Shown here one piece after another: positions 1 through 10,709 of a stretch of DNA of 64,000 bases (the stretch's first letter is position 1; every line of letters begins with the position of its first letter). The stretch is from NCBI GenBank assembly GCA_023807065.1, contig JAJJLU010000348.1:1-64000 (forward strand), in the 5' to 3' direction. The stretch comes from Isotricha intestinalis (Eukaryota; Ciliophora; Litostomatea; Vestibuliferida; Isotrichidae). A program made the position numbers and the translations under genes. Below the pieces are notes generated by a model. That model was not told the DNA's origin, ran no database searches, and saw nothing but the letters and a program-made list of their open reading frames with translations.

Positions 1-34
1 CCCAATCCCCAATCCCCAATCCCCAATCCCCAAT
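1..34. repeat. Telomere, CCCCAAT heptamer repeat
   Basis: The window starts with a partial unit (cccaat) and four perfect CCCCAAT units, then changes abruptly to very AT-rich DNA. C-rich repeats at a 5' end are the arrangement expected of a left telomere. The G-strand repeat is ATTGGGG (equivalently TTGGGGA), which is one base longer than the TTGGGG of Tetrahymena. Only about 4.8 units are present, either because the natural tract is short or because the assembly is truncated here. Confidence 0.93.
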
Positions 35-1451
35 AATTTTCACCATAAAAAATTGATTTTTCTTTATATATCATTAAATTTTTAAATTAATATATATTAA
101 AAAAATAATTTAAATCATACATTTCGTTATCTCCTTAATATAAATTTATTTAATAATTTTAATTTTTTATTTTAAAAATTAAAAAAGAGTCACATCATTT
201 TTAAAAATTTTTGATTTTATTATCATCCAATTTAGAAATAAACTCTTTTATTATTTTCACTTTTTTTGAATATTGTAGACTATAACTCCCATATTATTTC
301 AGATAATTGAGAATTAATCAAATATTTAATTAAATGTTTTATTATAATTATTTTATTGTGTTATCCTAATACTTTGTTTTATTGTTTATAATAAGTTTTA
401 ACTCCTTTTTTATAATATCATTGAAATGATAATAAAAATTGTCAATATTTCTTTCTTTTTTAATAAATATACTTTCACTATTATTATTATATCATTAAAA
501 GATTCTTCAATATTATATTAACAGTAATACTAAAAATGTTTTTATAATACAATAAAAAAACAGAAAAAATAATGAAATTACAAAAAATTTATTATTGTTC
601 AGATGATAAAAAATTTGAATCATCTAGAATAAGTAGGTTTAATTCATTTATTTAACTTATTTTTTTTAGATGAAATACAATTTATTTTATATTTAATATG
701 GAGAACATAAATGACTTCAGTAGATTTAATGCAAATCCAACAAAGATAGGCAATAAAAAACGAATGTTGGTTTAAATAATGATATAAAAGGCAAATTCCT
801 AAAATATTTTTTCCAAAACGAAGAAAAATTTTATTCACTCAAAATGGAAGAAAAAAGTTAATTCTATGATTAAAAATATCCATGTCCATATTTTTATTAT
901 TACATAAAGATTTATTAGTTTTATATTCAATCTATTTATCCCTCAATAAATATTAATTTAATGAAACTTTCTAATTTTAAATGAATAATAGTACAAATAT
1001 TTTTAAATTTTTACAATTTAAGGTTTGGGGGAGATAAAATTTAAAAAATAATTCTTTATTTTAAAATTAAAAATAAGTAGAAGAAGTTTAAGTGTATAAA
1101 GTGGAATAAATAACAAATAAGAAAGAGAAGAATAAATAAAAGGATAACACTAAAAAAAAGAAAGAAGATAAGAAGTGAGAGAAAAATTCAAAATATCAGA
1201 AAGAAACAAAAAATTACAGAAGAAATAAAAAATAATGTTTAAGAAGAATTTAGAAAAGTCAAGTTCTTCATTTTTCAATAAATAAAAATAATGAACCTAT
1301 ATAATTTAGGAAACCATGATTCTGTGGGTATCTACAGGTTTTATAGATATTTTAAACAAATTAAATGTTTTTCCATTATAAATTTTATATTATTTAATTT
1401 AAAAAAATAATAAAAAAAAACCAAATTAAAAAATAAATACATTTAAATAAC
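35..1451. other. Subtelomeric spacer, no intact gene
   Basis: I see no convincing gene here. Two patches look like decayed coding sequence on the plus strand. One around 600-775 includes a 25-codon reading frame at 698-775. The other is a purine-rich, Lys/Glu-like patch at about 1080-1260. Stops interrupt both. No subtelomeric tandem repeat is visible next to the telomere, so unique sequence and the first gene begin within 1.5 kb of the end. Confidence 0.6.
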
Positions 1452-3026
1452 CTAATAATCATCTAAATCTGGTTTAAAATCCCATCCATTTAAACTATCT
1501 TCATCAGAATTATAATCTTCACTTTCTCTTAAACTTTTCTGTAATCTTAACATAGCTAAAGTATCACTCATATTCTTAATTTCATTTTCTTCAAATTTTT
1601 TAACATCATCAGAAATCCATTTATCAGGAATATACCAAGCTCTAATAAATTTATCTTTTCCACTAGTAATTAATAAATTTAAATCATGAATATAATCAAT
1701 TTGAGTAACAGCACCATCATGAGCTAACCACATAAAAATACTTTTTCCAATTTTTAAATTCCAAATAATTATTCTTCCAAATTCATCTCCTGTAATAGCT
1801 TCATTTTTTTCCATAATATATTTAATAACTCTTAATTTAGTCTCAACTCCAAAATTAGATATTTCTTTAATTAACTTTTCTTTCCCAGGTAAATCCAAAT
1901 TTAATATAGTAATTTGTCCATCAGTAGAACAAGTAAATAAATAATTTTTAGTTAAATTAATATCAAAACCTCTAATAGGATCTTCACTAGAAATTTGAAT
2001 AGAATTAACTAAAATAGGTGGAAAAGAATTAGTTAAATAAACACTAATCATTCCCATTTGATCAGTTAAAAACATTCTTTCATTTTTTCTATCATAATAT
2101 AAATTAGTAAATCCAGAAGGATTATCAATTATTTCACTAGGATTATCTAAATATCCAATTTCAGTAACATAGAATTTTTTATCAGTAGAAACAGAGTAAA
2201 TATACCCAGTTTTAGCATCATAACAAACTCCCATAACTCTATTAGAATGTGGTTTAAAATCTATATATGGTTCAAAGTGTTTAAAATCAGAATCAGGATT
2301 TACTTTATAAAATATTATTCTTCCTGTATCTAGACCTACATTTACTGAATGTGATTCTGGATCATAATTAACTACTCCTGTTTGTTCTGGGAAACTTTTT
2401 GCAAAAACTTTTTTAAATTTAAATCCTTTATTTTCATTAAAAATAACTTTAAAAGCAAAAAATGCACCAACACTAATATGTGCATCTGTTTTTTCTTCCC
2501 AAGGTAAATTAACATTTGTAATATAAGCATCTATTCTACTTGAAATATTCATATCTGAACAAACTAATATAATTACGTTTTCTTCTCTAATATATTTAAA
2601 GTCTCTTATACCTAAAGGTAAATCACAGAATTCACTTAATTTTTTTGGTGTTTGAGTTAATAATTCAGGTGAATTTTCTTCTAAATGAATAAATTCTTTA
2701 AAATATCTATTTGAAAATATATCTTTTCTAACACTACATTCTCTTAAAAATTTTTCTAATATTGATTGACGTTTTTGAAGAGCATCAAAAGCTGTAACTT
2801 TAAATAAGGATTTTCCATCTAATAAAGGAGGATTTGGTATTATTGTTTTTAAGTCTTCTTGAAAACGAGTAAACTCATCAAATTCTTTTTCTAATGTCCA
2901 TTTTTTATTTGAGTATATATTTGTTATGTCTACTGTATAAAAAGTACTTTTTTTGTTGTTTACAAATTTTTCTGCAAATGATGGGATGTTTATTTGGATA
3001 CATGATTTTATAAAACCTTCTGACAT
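1452..3026 (-). CDS. PX domain + WD40 repeat protein
   Basis: This 524-residue protein has an N-terminal PX-like (phox) domain at about residues 8-115. The PX signature is the EFDEFTRFQEDL stretch followed by the proline-rich PNPPLLDGKS loop and a basic helix with QKRQSILEKFL. PX domains bind phosphoinositides on endosomal membranes. Residues about 135-490 form a series of WD40-type blades. The last is the clearest, with HDGAVTQIDY and SGKDKFIRAW. The arrangement suggests an endosomal scaffold similar in logic to the FYVE-WD40 WDFY1/2 proteins, with PX in place of FYVE. That comparison is inference. The gene ends in TAG, one of the observations showing that TAG is a stop here. It is the gene nearest the telomere and is transcribed toward it. 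Confidence 0.85.
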   Translation of the reverse strand: MSEGFIKSCIQINIPSFAEKFVNNKKSTFYTVDITNIYSNKKWTLEKEFDEFTRFQEDLKTIIPNPPLLDGKSLFKVTAFDALQKRQSILEKFLRECSVRKDIFSNRYFKEFIHLEENSPELLTQTPKKLSEFCDLPLGIRDFKYIREENVIILVCSDMNISSRIDAYITNVNLPWEEKTDAHISVGAFFAFKVIFNENKGFKFKKVFAKSFPEQTGVVNYDPESHSVNVGLDTGRIIFYKVNPDSDFKHFEPYIDFKPHSNRVMGVCYDAKTGYIYSVSTDKKFYVTEIGYLDNPSEIIDNPSGFTNLYYDRKNERMFLTDQMGMISVYLTNSFPPILVNSIQISSEDPIRGFDINLTKNYLFTCSTDGQITILNLDLPGKEKLIKEISNFGVETKLRVIKYIMEKNEAITGDEFGRIIIWNLKIGKSIFMWLAHDGAVTQIDYIHDLNLLITSGKDKFIRAWYIPDKWISDDVKKFEENEIKNMSDTLAMLRLQKSLRESEDYNSDEDSLNGWDFKPDLDDY

Positions 3027-4128
3027 TAAATTTTATTGATTTTTTATTTTTTTTTTTATTATTTTTTTTTGAATTTTTAATTTAAATTTTTATACTTATT
3101 TTTGTTTTTATGAATGGTTGCAAATCATATTAATTTAATAATGAAAGATAAGGGTAACTGATTGAAAAGAAAATATTCTTAATAATATAAATTATGTTAG
3201 TATAAAAATTCTTTTACAAAAGGAGTATTAAAAACACATCAACCAATCTTCCTCTTATAAAATCTAAATAATATAAATTCAATTCATAGAAAATTAATGA
3301 TAGAAGGAAAGGAATAGAAAAAAATATATTTAAATGAATAAAAAAGATATTTATTAAAAGGAAATACTCTAATTTTCTAAATTTTAAATACTCAATAAGT
3401 TAAAAAATATATGACTATAGGCCAAAAATAAAATAAAATGTGAATGCTCCAAGTTTAAATAGTACAAATACAAATACATGTTTATACAAAATATTCATTA
3501 TTAGAAAAAATAATATGGCAGAAAATAAGGAATAATAAAAACGTTGAAACCAAAAGATTAGTTCCTTATATTACTATATTTTCTAAGAATGATGAATATG
3601 ATTATAATTATAGTGATAAAATAGATTATATTACCTGAGTTAATAATCAAAATGGATTATTAATTATTGGGGTAAAGTAGGGGAATTTAATATAAATATG
3701 AATTAAATAAGAATGAAGAAATTGATAATGGAATAGTTAATTAATTCATGATTATTAAAGAAAATAATAAAAATAATTATATATTAGTAATAATAATGTT
3801 GAGAATTAACTTTCTAAAGAAAATCATTTTTTGATTAATGATTTTTTTGATAAATAGTTAAAGTATTAAGATATGATGGAAATCGTCGAATTAAATATAT
3901 ATAAAAAAAAATGAATTAAATATCACAAAAATAGCAATTATTTATTTTCAATTTATGTAAACATCAAATCTCACTATTTTAATATAAATAAACCTCTTTC
4001 ATTTAAATATATTTGATGTTCAAATATAATTATAAATAAATAAACTTAATAAATTTTTCCATTTAAAAAAAATTTTTTTTAAAAAATTAAAAAAAAACAA
4101 ATTCCATAAATTTATCCATTTAAACAAA
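3027..4128 (+). pseudogene. Spacer with decayed coding sequence (WGR-like fragment)
   Basis: No intact gene is present. The plus strand at about 3330-3860 reads as protein-like sequence in two frames, broken by TAA and TGA codons and at least one frame change. One segment gives ETKRLVPYITIFSKNDEYDY. Just after it, a shifted frame gives WGKVGEF near 3655-3690 and IIKENNKNN near 3750. That order resembles a WGR domain of PARP-type proteins (W-G-R/K-V-G-E followed by a K-x-x-N-x-W-like segment). I regard this as a tentative relic of a WGR protein. Only a profile search of the repaired frames would decide it. Confidence 0.35.
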
Positions 4129-4587
4129 TTATATTTCACTAATAGCTTGATCAATTTCCATTTTCATTCTATTATAAGCTCTATTTCTTGTATCTTCAGC
4201 ATCTTGAATGTTATATTGATCTAATTGATCCTCATCATATTTATCTTTAGCATCTTTTTCTCTTTTCATTTGAGATAACTTTCTATTATAATTAGAAGTT
4301 AAAGAATTCATATCTCTAATTTTTTGTTCATGTTCAGCTTCTAACATACTTCTCATTCTATTAATTGCTAAAGTTTGTTCTGCATATCTTCTTTCTTCAT
4401 CTCTTTCTTGTTGAGCTTTTATTTCATTTTCATATTTTTGCTGTTGAATCCATGCATTTTGTTGTAAAGTTTGTAAACGCATTCTATCTTGGTATTCTAA
4501 GTCTTCTCCATCAAATACTTTTAATCCTGATATATTGTGGTCATTGTAATATTCATATTTACCAAATCTGTCTTTTGTTCGTTTCAT
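4129..4587 (-). CDS. RIB43A-like ciliary microtubule protein (short)
   Basis: This 152-residue, highly charged, alpha-helical protein resembles the middle of RIB43A/RIBC proteins. The diagnostic part is GLKVFDGEDLEYQDRMRLQ followed by QNAWIQQQ and a long coiled coil. RIB43A proteins are filament-like inner proteins of the ciliary doublet microtubule. Family members are usually about 350-390 residues, so this one lacks the usual N-terminal part and much of the C-terminus. I see no coding sequence just upstream that could supply the missing N-terminus through an intron. It may be a genuinely short paralogue or a truncated copy. The start is the only ATG in frame before AT-rich leader DNA. Together with the STPGR protein at 35131-36729 it indicates a ciliated cell. 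Confidence 0.75.
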   Translation of the reverse strand: MKRTKDRFGKYEYYNDHNISGLKVFDGEDLEYQDRMRLQTLQQNAWIQQQKYENEIKAQQERDEERRYAEQTLAINRMRSMLEAEHEQKIRDMNSLTSNYNRKLSQMKREKDAKDKYDEDQLDQYNIQDAEDTRNRAYNRMKMEIDQAISEI

Positions 4588-5284
4588 TTTTTTTAATTAT
4601 TTTTTATTTTTTTTTTATGAGATATTTTATTCAATTTTTTTAATGTGTATAATTTAAAGTTTTGTAAGTTATTCTTTAAAAAGATAAATAATTAATTTTT
4701 TTATTATTTATATGCATGTGAATTTTTTTTATTTCTGATCATTCTATTTACAAATTATCTACTTTGATATATTTTTAATTCATCTAGTTATGTTCTTTTG
4801 ATAAAAGTTTTTGAGTTATAAATTATTTTCCTATTCTTTTGTTATTTATTTCTATATTATTACTCTTTTTTCTTTTTCATTTTTTAATTTCATTGAAGAG
4901 TCAAATATTTTTTTCATTGGATTTTTATAAAAAGTTAAAAGATTTATTAATTCTATTTCTGAATTTATTGTTGGTAATACTTTTGGTGAAGATAAATATG
5001 TTAAAATGGTTCATTTTTATCTTAATGTTTATTTTGAAATGCTTTTTACATTTTTAACTTTTTGTTGATTTAGAATATTTTGATATTATTAATATTACAT
5101 AATTTATTTTTCTTTTAGTTGATGTTGATAATATTGCAGAATTCTATGACATTTAATTTTTATTAATTTAATTTTGGGTGAAAAAATTCAAAAATTTTAT
5201 ATTAAATCTTTTTTTCACATTTTAAAAATGAAATAAACTCTAATAATTAAATAAAAATATAATATTTTAATATTATACTTGTTT
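4588..5284. other. Spacer with weak coding relic
   Basis: No intact gene is present. Around 4930-5065 the plus strand has a protein-like frame (for example SEFIVGNTFGEDKYVKMVHF) bounded by in-frame stops on both sides. It looks like a remnant of a lost gene. The rest is AT-rich DNA with T tracts. Confidence 0.4.
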
Positions 5285-8200
5285 TTATTTTTTTATTTTA
5301 TCAAGTTCAGGATCATAACCTAAAATTAAATTAGTTTCATGTCTAATGCTTTTTTCATTGATAATACCACAACCAAAAGTATATTTAACTTCTTTTAAAT
5401 TTGAATTATCTTCTTTATCCTTAATAAAATATCCTTTTCCATAATCAGTATCAACAGGTTCTCCTTTGAAAAAATTAGGTTGTAAAATTTTACTTTCCTT
5501 AATTTTTTTTTTTAAATATTTATTATCTTCTTCATCATTTAATTGGTCTAATAGACTTTTCAAAATATTATAATACATATTATCTTCTGGTTTATTTTTA
5601 TTAATATAAAATAAAATATAAGCTGCTCTATTTATAATACTTTCAGGTTTTTTTATAGAATAATATGAATCATTAAAATAATACCATTCACCATTAATTT
5701 TACAAGAACAAGTATAATGACCTGAATTTAAACTTCCAAAATGATAAATAACTGCATATAAATCAAATTTTTCCCCTTTTAATTCTAAATTCTCTGTTGG
5801 ATATTTTATAAATGTATTTATTTTATTATGATAATGAGAAGCAAATTTAAATCTTTTTAAACTTATAATTAAAACTGGAGGAAATTTATCAAAATTATTT
5901 TGCTTTGAAAATAATTGCCTAGATTGACAATATGCACAAGTTAAAGGATCTTCTAATTTTTCACTAAGTAAAAATAATTTAAAGCAATCTTCTAAATTAC
6001 TTTCAATTTGCAAATTTTTTTCAACTTGATCATTTTCATCTAAAACATCTTCAAGTTTAATTTCATATATATTAGATAAATTATTTTTTAGTAATTCATT
6101 ATTATATAAATTTTTACAAAATTCAACATGAATAATATAATTTAAATCAAATTTTAAAGCTTCTTCTTTATTAGGATCTAAAACGCAACCAGGACAAAAT
6201 TTATACCAAGGACATAAAGCACATTTAGTAAATCTTGAATTTTCAATTTTTTTAGTTACTCTAATAATAAAAGGATAACAATATTTAATATTTTTTTTTT
6301 TTGTTCTCCACCAAATTTCATCATCTGATTTATTTGGTGAAGCTAAAAATTTTCTATTTTTTTCTAAAATATAATCATATAACATTCTTGCTGTAAAATT
6401 ATTTTCTGTTGTATTGAAGATTAATATATCTATATTAAATTGAATTGGTATTGAATAAAATTTATGAAACAAATAATTATCATTTGTTATTAAAGGATAA
6501 TAATATGTTATTTTTATTGGATATTCAAAGTTTTTAATTGATTCTGATATTGACTCTATTGTTTGGAAATTTCTTTTTGGATAAAATATTAATGTATTGT
6601 CTAATGTGATGATTTCATCTTTTGCTTTTAAATTAAAAGTATCTTTTTGATATAATTGTGGAAAATTTTTAGGATCTATTTTAAAGGTATAATTAGATAA
6701 AATAATATTATTTGAATTAGAATTTAAAGTAGAAGTTGAAGTTAAAGTAGATTCATTATCATTTACATTATTATTATTATTTCCATTAGCATTATTATTT
6801 TTATTATTATTTTGTTTCTCATTTTTAGTTTCTTTATCCTTATTTTCTTCTTTCTGATAATTAAAAGGTTTTTTAATTTCATTAATTCCTCTAGAATTTA
6901 AAACTTCAAAAATTAAAACTGTAGATTGTTCTTGATAACATTGATCAATAGTCATATCTTTACTAACTGGAAGAATTTGTCCATCATGAGATCTTGTTCC
7001 AAAAATAAAACTAGTATAAGTTTCTATATTATATTTTTCTAAAGTATTTTCATTTTCTAAATCTATTTTATTTAATAAATTATCTTTATCTGGCTCTAAT
7101 TCTAAATATTTAATATTTTTTATTCTTTTTATTATTGTTTTTATTTGATGAGTTTTATTTAATGTTAAACTTAATCTTACAGGAACTGAAAAATAAGAAT
7201 TCTGTAAATTTTGACGATTTTTTCTTTGCTTTTCTTCTTCTTCTTCTTGTTCTTTTTCTTTCTTTTTTAATTCTATTTTTTCTAAATCTTCAGGAGACAA
7301 TATTGTTTCTTCTTTTATATTTTCATTTTCTTCTTTTTCTGATTTTTTACTTGTTGAAATTTCTTCTTCTTTTTTTTCTTCTTCTTCTTTTTTTTCTTCT
7401 TCTTTTTTTTCTCCTTCTTTTTTTTTTTCTTCTTTTTTATCCTCTTCTTTTTTATCCTCTTCTTTTTTTTCTTCTACTTCTTTTTTTCTTTGTTGTTCTT
7501 CTTTTTTTTGTTCTTCTTCTTTTCTTTTTTCTTCTTCTTCTTCTTCTTTTTCCCTTTCTTTTCTTTTTTTTTCAATTCTTTCTCTCAAAACTTTTTCATA
7601 TTTTTCTTGTTCAACTAATAATTCACTAAGTTTATTAAAAGAAAACATTTTCAAATTTTCAACCTTTGAATTTTCACTATTTTTCAAATTAAACTCTTTA
7701 AATTCTTCATTAATTTCATCATAATAAAGTTTATAGCAAAAAGGTAATCTATAAACAATAATATTAACATCAATTAATTTGCTTAAAGGAATTGGTAAAT
7801 ATAAATTAGTACAAGTTTCAAAAGTACTTTTACTTTTATGGCATTTTTCACAAGTTAAAATATTTTCTAATTGAAAAGAAAAAATAGCATTAATAAAACT
7901 TGCACTTCTTCTTATAGTATTTGCCCAATATATATTACTTAATTCTTCTTTTGTATTATTTAAAGCAATTTGATCATCTGGATTTGGAATATAAGTTCTT
8001 TTATTTTTTAAATTTAATTCTTCATGTAATTCATCTAAAACAAAATTTAAAAATTCATTTGCATCTTGTTGATTAAAATTTGAAAATTCTTCTCTTATTT
8101 TTCCTGCAATTTTTTTTAATCTTTTAGGACTTCTTGATTGATTCTTTTGCCATTCTTCTATCCATCTATATTCAATTAATTTTTTAAATTCCTCAAAAAA

Positions 8201-10615
8201 AACACAATCATGATTAAATTTTTCATTTTTATTTTTAAAATATTTTATATTTGGATTTAATATTATATCTTTTAATATTGGTAAATTAATTAATGATTGA
8301 CATACTGAATTAAAATAACATGTATTTCCCATATTATTTAATCCTATTGGAACTGGAATATGTGGCCTTTTTTTCCTTTCTTCTTCTTCTTTTCTTCTTT
8401 CTTCTTCTAATCTTTTCCTTATTTCTTCTTCTTTTTTCTTTTTTTCTTTTTCCATTTTTTCATATTCTTTTTTTAATAATTCTTGTTGTTTTTCTATTTC
8501 TTTTTGTTTTTTTTTTAATTCTTCTCTATAAAGTTTTTCTTCTTCTTCTATTTTTTTTCTATTTTCTTCTTCTTTTTTTCTTTGATCTTCTTTTTCTTTT
8601 TCTTCCATTTTTTTCTTTTCAATTAATTTTTGTTCTTCTTCTTTAACATATTCTTCATTTTCAACATATTGCATATGACTAATATAAGTATGTTCTTCAT
8701 CAAATTTAGAATCTATAATTAAAACACAAAAATTATGTAATCTAACATGTTCAAAAGTTTCTGAACATGTATGATGAAAATTAAATGAATTATAAAAATA
8801 AACTGAAGGTTTTTCTAAATGAGAATAACCTGCTTTTTTTATTATATTATCTATTATTTCTAATCTAGACATTATAAAACTTCTTTGACTTCTTGATTTT
8901 CCATCATATAATTTTGATAATAAATCTATATATTCTTTTGTACTTGCAATTCTTGATGAATTGTTATCTTTATTCTTTAAATAATTATATATTTCTTTTG
9001 CTAAAAAAACTTTAATGTGTATTGGATAAAATTCTATTTCTACTATTTCATTATTTTCATTTGTTATTTTTAAATCTTTTTGTCCTGGATGATAATATTC
9101 ATTTTCTTCTGGTGTTAAATTTGATACTAATTCCTTTTTATATGTTATTTTCTTTAATATAATATCATTTCCAATTTGAATAAAATATTCTTTAAAAAAA
9201 GAATTAATTTTATTTGGAACAACATAAAAATCTGTTAAATACTTTAAATTAGGTTTTAATAATTCATCATAATTTATTTCTTTCCAACATATACTTTGAG
9301 AATTTATTCTTGGTTTTTCTTCTATTTCATCTTTTAAATATTTATCTAAATTTTCTATGAAATTTTTATCTATTGCATAAAAAAAATTTTCATTTTTCAT
9401 TTTTTCTTTACAAATTTCATCATAACTTTTTCCTTCTTTATAATGTTCAAGAATAGCTTTTATAATATTTTTTTCAAAAGCTTTTTCATTTCCAGAAATA
9501 TAAGGATATAAATTTAATTCATCAAAACAATTTGAAATAGATTTAATAAAATTTGTTAATTGATTTGGTTCTACTGAATCAGTATAAATTTTAGTATAAT
9601 CTTCTTTTGATAATTTTTTAATTTTTGGTTTCTCTTTTTCATTTTCAAAAATTTCTTCTAAATTTTTTCCTGGAATTTCATTTGTATTTGGAAAAGCAAT
9701 AATTTCAAAAGATAAATCAATTCTTTCTTCTTCTTTTTTAGCCAAACAAATTTTATATAATAAATCAACAAAATTTATTCCATTTATAATATTTTTTAAA
9801 GTTTTTTTTTTAAAATATCTTATCATGGCTTTTATAAATAATGGATTTATTTTATAAAATTTATTTAATTTTTTTTCAAAATCTTCTGGTGTAAAATCAT
9901 GAATATTTTTTATTAGTCTTTCCATATATAATTCTTTATATTTTTCTTCAATTCCTTTTTTAACTTTTTCATTATCAACTTTTGGTTTAGCACAATCACA
10001 ATAAAAACTATTATAAAATTTATTATTCCTAGAAAGAGTTGAATTTAATAGCAAAGATGAAGGAACAAATTTTTTAATAATCATCATTTGAATCATATCA
10101 CTAAAAGCACTTCCATCATTTTTTTGATTTCTTGATAAACCAAGAAATTCATCTTTATAAATAATATATTTTCCTTTTTTTAGCACTTGACTTCTTTTAT
10201 TTAAAAAAGTATTAATGTATTTTCTAAAATTATCACATTGTTTATGGGAAAAATATTTATTTAAATTAGCTTTAAAAATATTTTCTTCAACATAACTTTG
10301 TTGATTAAATAATAATTCAGCCATAAATTTTAATTTACCTTGTAAAATATCTGCATCATTAGGATTAAACATAGTATAAAAATATTTGAGATCTGAAAAA
10401 CTCATTTCTTCTCTATAAGAAAATAAAGAAAATATTCCATTTATAAATTCTACATTTGATTCTTTTAAAATGTCATCTCTAAAAGTTTGAATCTCTATTC
10501 CTCTTCTGAAAGATCTATGTTGAAAATAATTTTCTAAATTAGGATTATTTCTTTTTATATTATAATAAATTATATCACTTGATATAAAATTTCTTCTTCC
10601 ATAAATTATTCCCAT
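5285..10615 (-). CDS. Giant ubiquitin carboxyl-terminal hydrolase (USP, peptidase C19)
   Basis: This 1776-residue protein carries a complete USP-type deubiquitinase core in its C-terminal half. The Cys box GNTCYFNSVCQSL places the nucleophile at about C766. The His box SLNSGHYTC places the general base at about H1633. YYFNDS gives the third residue at about D1649. Between the boxes are zinc-binding CxxC pairs (CEKCHKS; CALCPWYKFCPGC; CAYCQSR). Two long Lys/Glu-rich helical insertions, at about residues 655-755 and 1010-1140, interrupt the protein. The N-terminal 650 residues contain no domain I recognise. USPs cleave ubiquitin from proteins, so this is probably a regulator of protein turnover or signalling. 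The active-site residues look intact. It is the largest gene in the window and ends with TAA. Confidence 0.92.
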   Translation of the reverse strand: MGIIYGRRNFISSDIIYYNIKRNNPNLENYFQHRSFRRGIEIQTFRDDILKESNVEFINGIFSLFSYREEMSFSDLKYFYTMFNPNDADILQGKLKFMAELLFNQQSYVEENIFKANLNKYFSHKQCDNFRKYINTFLNKRSQVLKKGKYIIYKDEFLGLSRNQKNDGSAFSDMIQMMIIKKFVPSSLLLNSTLSRNNKFYNSFYCDCAKPKVDNEKVKKGIEEKYKELYMERLIKNIHDFTPEDFEKKLNKFYKINPLFIKAMIRYFKKKTLKNIINGINFVDLLYKICLAKKEEERIDLSFEIIAFPNTNEIPGKNLEEIFENEKEKPKIKKLSKEDYTKIYTDSVEPNQLTNFIKSISNCFDELNLYPYISGNEKAFEKNIIKAILEHYKEGKSYDEICKEKMKNENFFYAIDKNFIENLDKYLKDEIEEKPRINSQSICWKEINYDELLKPNLKYLTDFYVVPNKINSFFKEYFIQIGNDIILKKITYKKELVSNLTPEENEYYHPGQKDLKITNENNEIVEIEFYPIHIKVFLAKEIYNYLKNKDNNSSRIASTKEYIDLLSKLYDGKSRSQRSFIMSRLEIIDNIIKKAGYSHLEKPSVYFYNSFNFHHTCSETFEHVRLHNFCVLIIDSKFDEEHTYISHMQYVENEEYVKEEEQKLIEKKKMEEKEKEDQRKKEEENRKKIEEEEKLYREELKKKQKEIEKQQELLKKEYEKMEKEKKKKEEEIRKRLEEERRKEEEERKKRPHIPVPIGLNNMGNTCYFNSVCQSLINLPILKDIILNPNIKYFKNKNEKFNHDCVFFEEFKKLIEYRWIEEWQKNQSRSPKRLKKIAGKIREEFSNFNQQDANEFLNFVLDELHEELNLKNKRTYIPNPDDQIALNNTKEELSNIYWANTIRRSASFINAIFSFQLENILTCEKCHKSKSTFETCTNLYLPIPLSKLIDVNIIVYRLPFCYKLYYDEINEEFKEFNLKNSENSKVENLKMFSFNKLSELLVEQEKYEKVLRERIEKKRKEREKEEEEEEKRKEEEQKKEEQQRKKEVEEKKEEDKKEEDKKEEKKKEGEKKEEEKKEEEEKKEEEISTSKKSEKEENENIKEETILSPEDLEKIELKKKEKEQEEEEEKQRKNRQNLQNSYFSVPVRLSLTLNKTHQIKTIIKRIKNIKYLELEPDKDNLLNKIDLENENTLEKYNIETYTSFIFGTRSHDGQILPVSKDMTIDQCYQEQSTVLIFEVLNSRGINEIKKPFNYQKEENKDKETKNEKQNNNKNNNANGNNNNNVNDNESTLTSTSTLNSNSNNIILSNYTFKIDPKNFPQLYQKDTFNLKAKDEIITLDNTLIFYPKRNFQTIESISESIKNFEYPIKITYYYPLITNDNYLFHKFYSIPIQFNIDILIFNTTENNFTARMLYDYILEKNRKFLASPNKSDDEIWWRTKKKNIKYCYPFIIRVTKKIENSRFTKCALCPWYKFCPGCVLDPNKEEALKFDLNYIIHVEFCKNLYNNELLKNNLSNIYEIKLEDVLDENDQVEKNLQIESNLEDCFKLFLLSEKLEDPLTCAYCQSRQLFSKQNNFDKFPPVLIISLKRFKFASHYHNKINTFIKYPTENLELKGEKFDLYAVIYHFGSLNSGHYTCSCKINGEWYYFNDSYYSIKKPESIINRAAYILFYINKNKPEDNMYYNILKSLLDQLNDEEDNKYLKKKIKESKILQPNFFKGEPVDTDYGKGYFIKDKEDNSNLKEVKYTFGCGIINEKSIRHETNLILGYDPELDKIKK
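7221..7590. repeat. Polypyrimidine (TTC/TTTTTC) tract inside the USP gene
   Basis: The plus strand here is almost entirely T and C, so the coding strand is A/G. It encodes a Lys/Glu-rich coiled segment of the USP protein. A second, similar tract lies at about 8367-8645. Such long purine/pyrimidine asymmetry can slip in replication or form triplex DNA. Whether it does so here is unknown. Confidence 0.8.
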
Positions 10616-10709
10616 TTTGTTTAAATAGATATATATTATTTATTAAATTTTTCTTAAAAAAATTAAAAAATTTTATTTTAATTTTTTGAAATGTTAAAAT
10701 AATTAATTT

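Noticed and set aside
644..838. 64-codon minus-strand reading frame in the subtelomere
   Set aside because: Composition is not protein-like beyond hydrophobic AT-rich chance sequence, and the opposite strand carries a more coding-like relic there.
4839..5057. 72-codon plus-strand Leu/Phe-rich reading frame
   Set aside because: It consists almost entirely of Leu, Phe and Ile from T-rich DNA, and the neighbouring frame shows a more convincing relic.
7135..8646. Plus-strand Leu/Phe-rich reading frames inside the USP gene
   Set aside because: They are the complement of Lys/Glu coding tracts of the ubiquitin protease.
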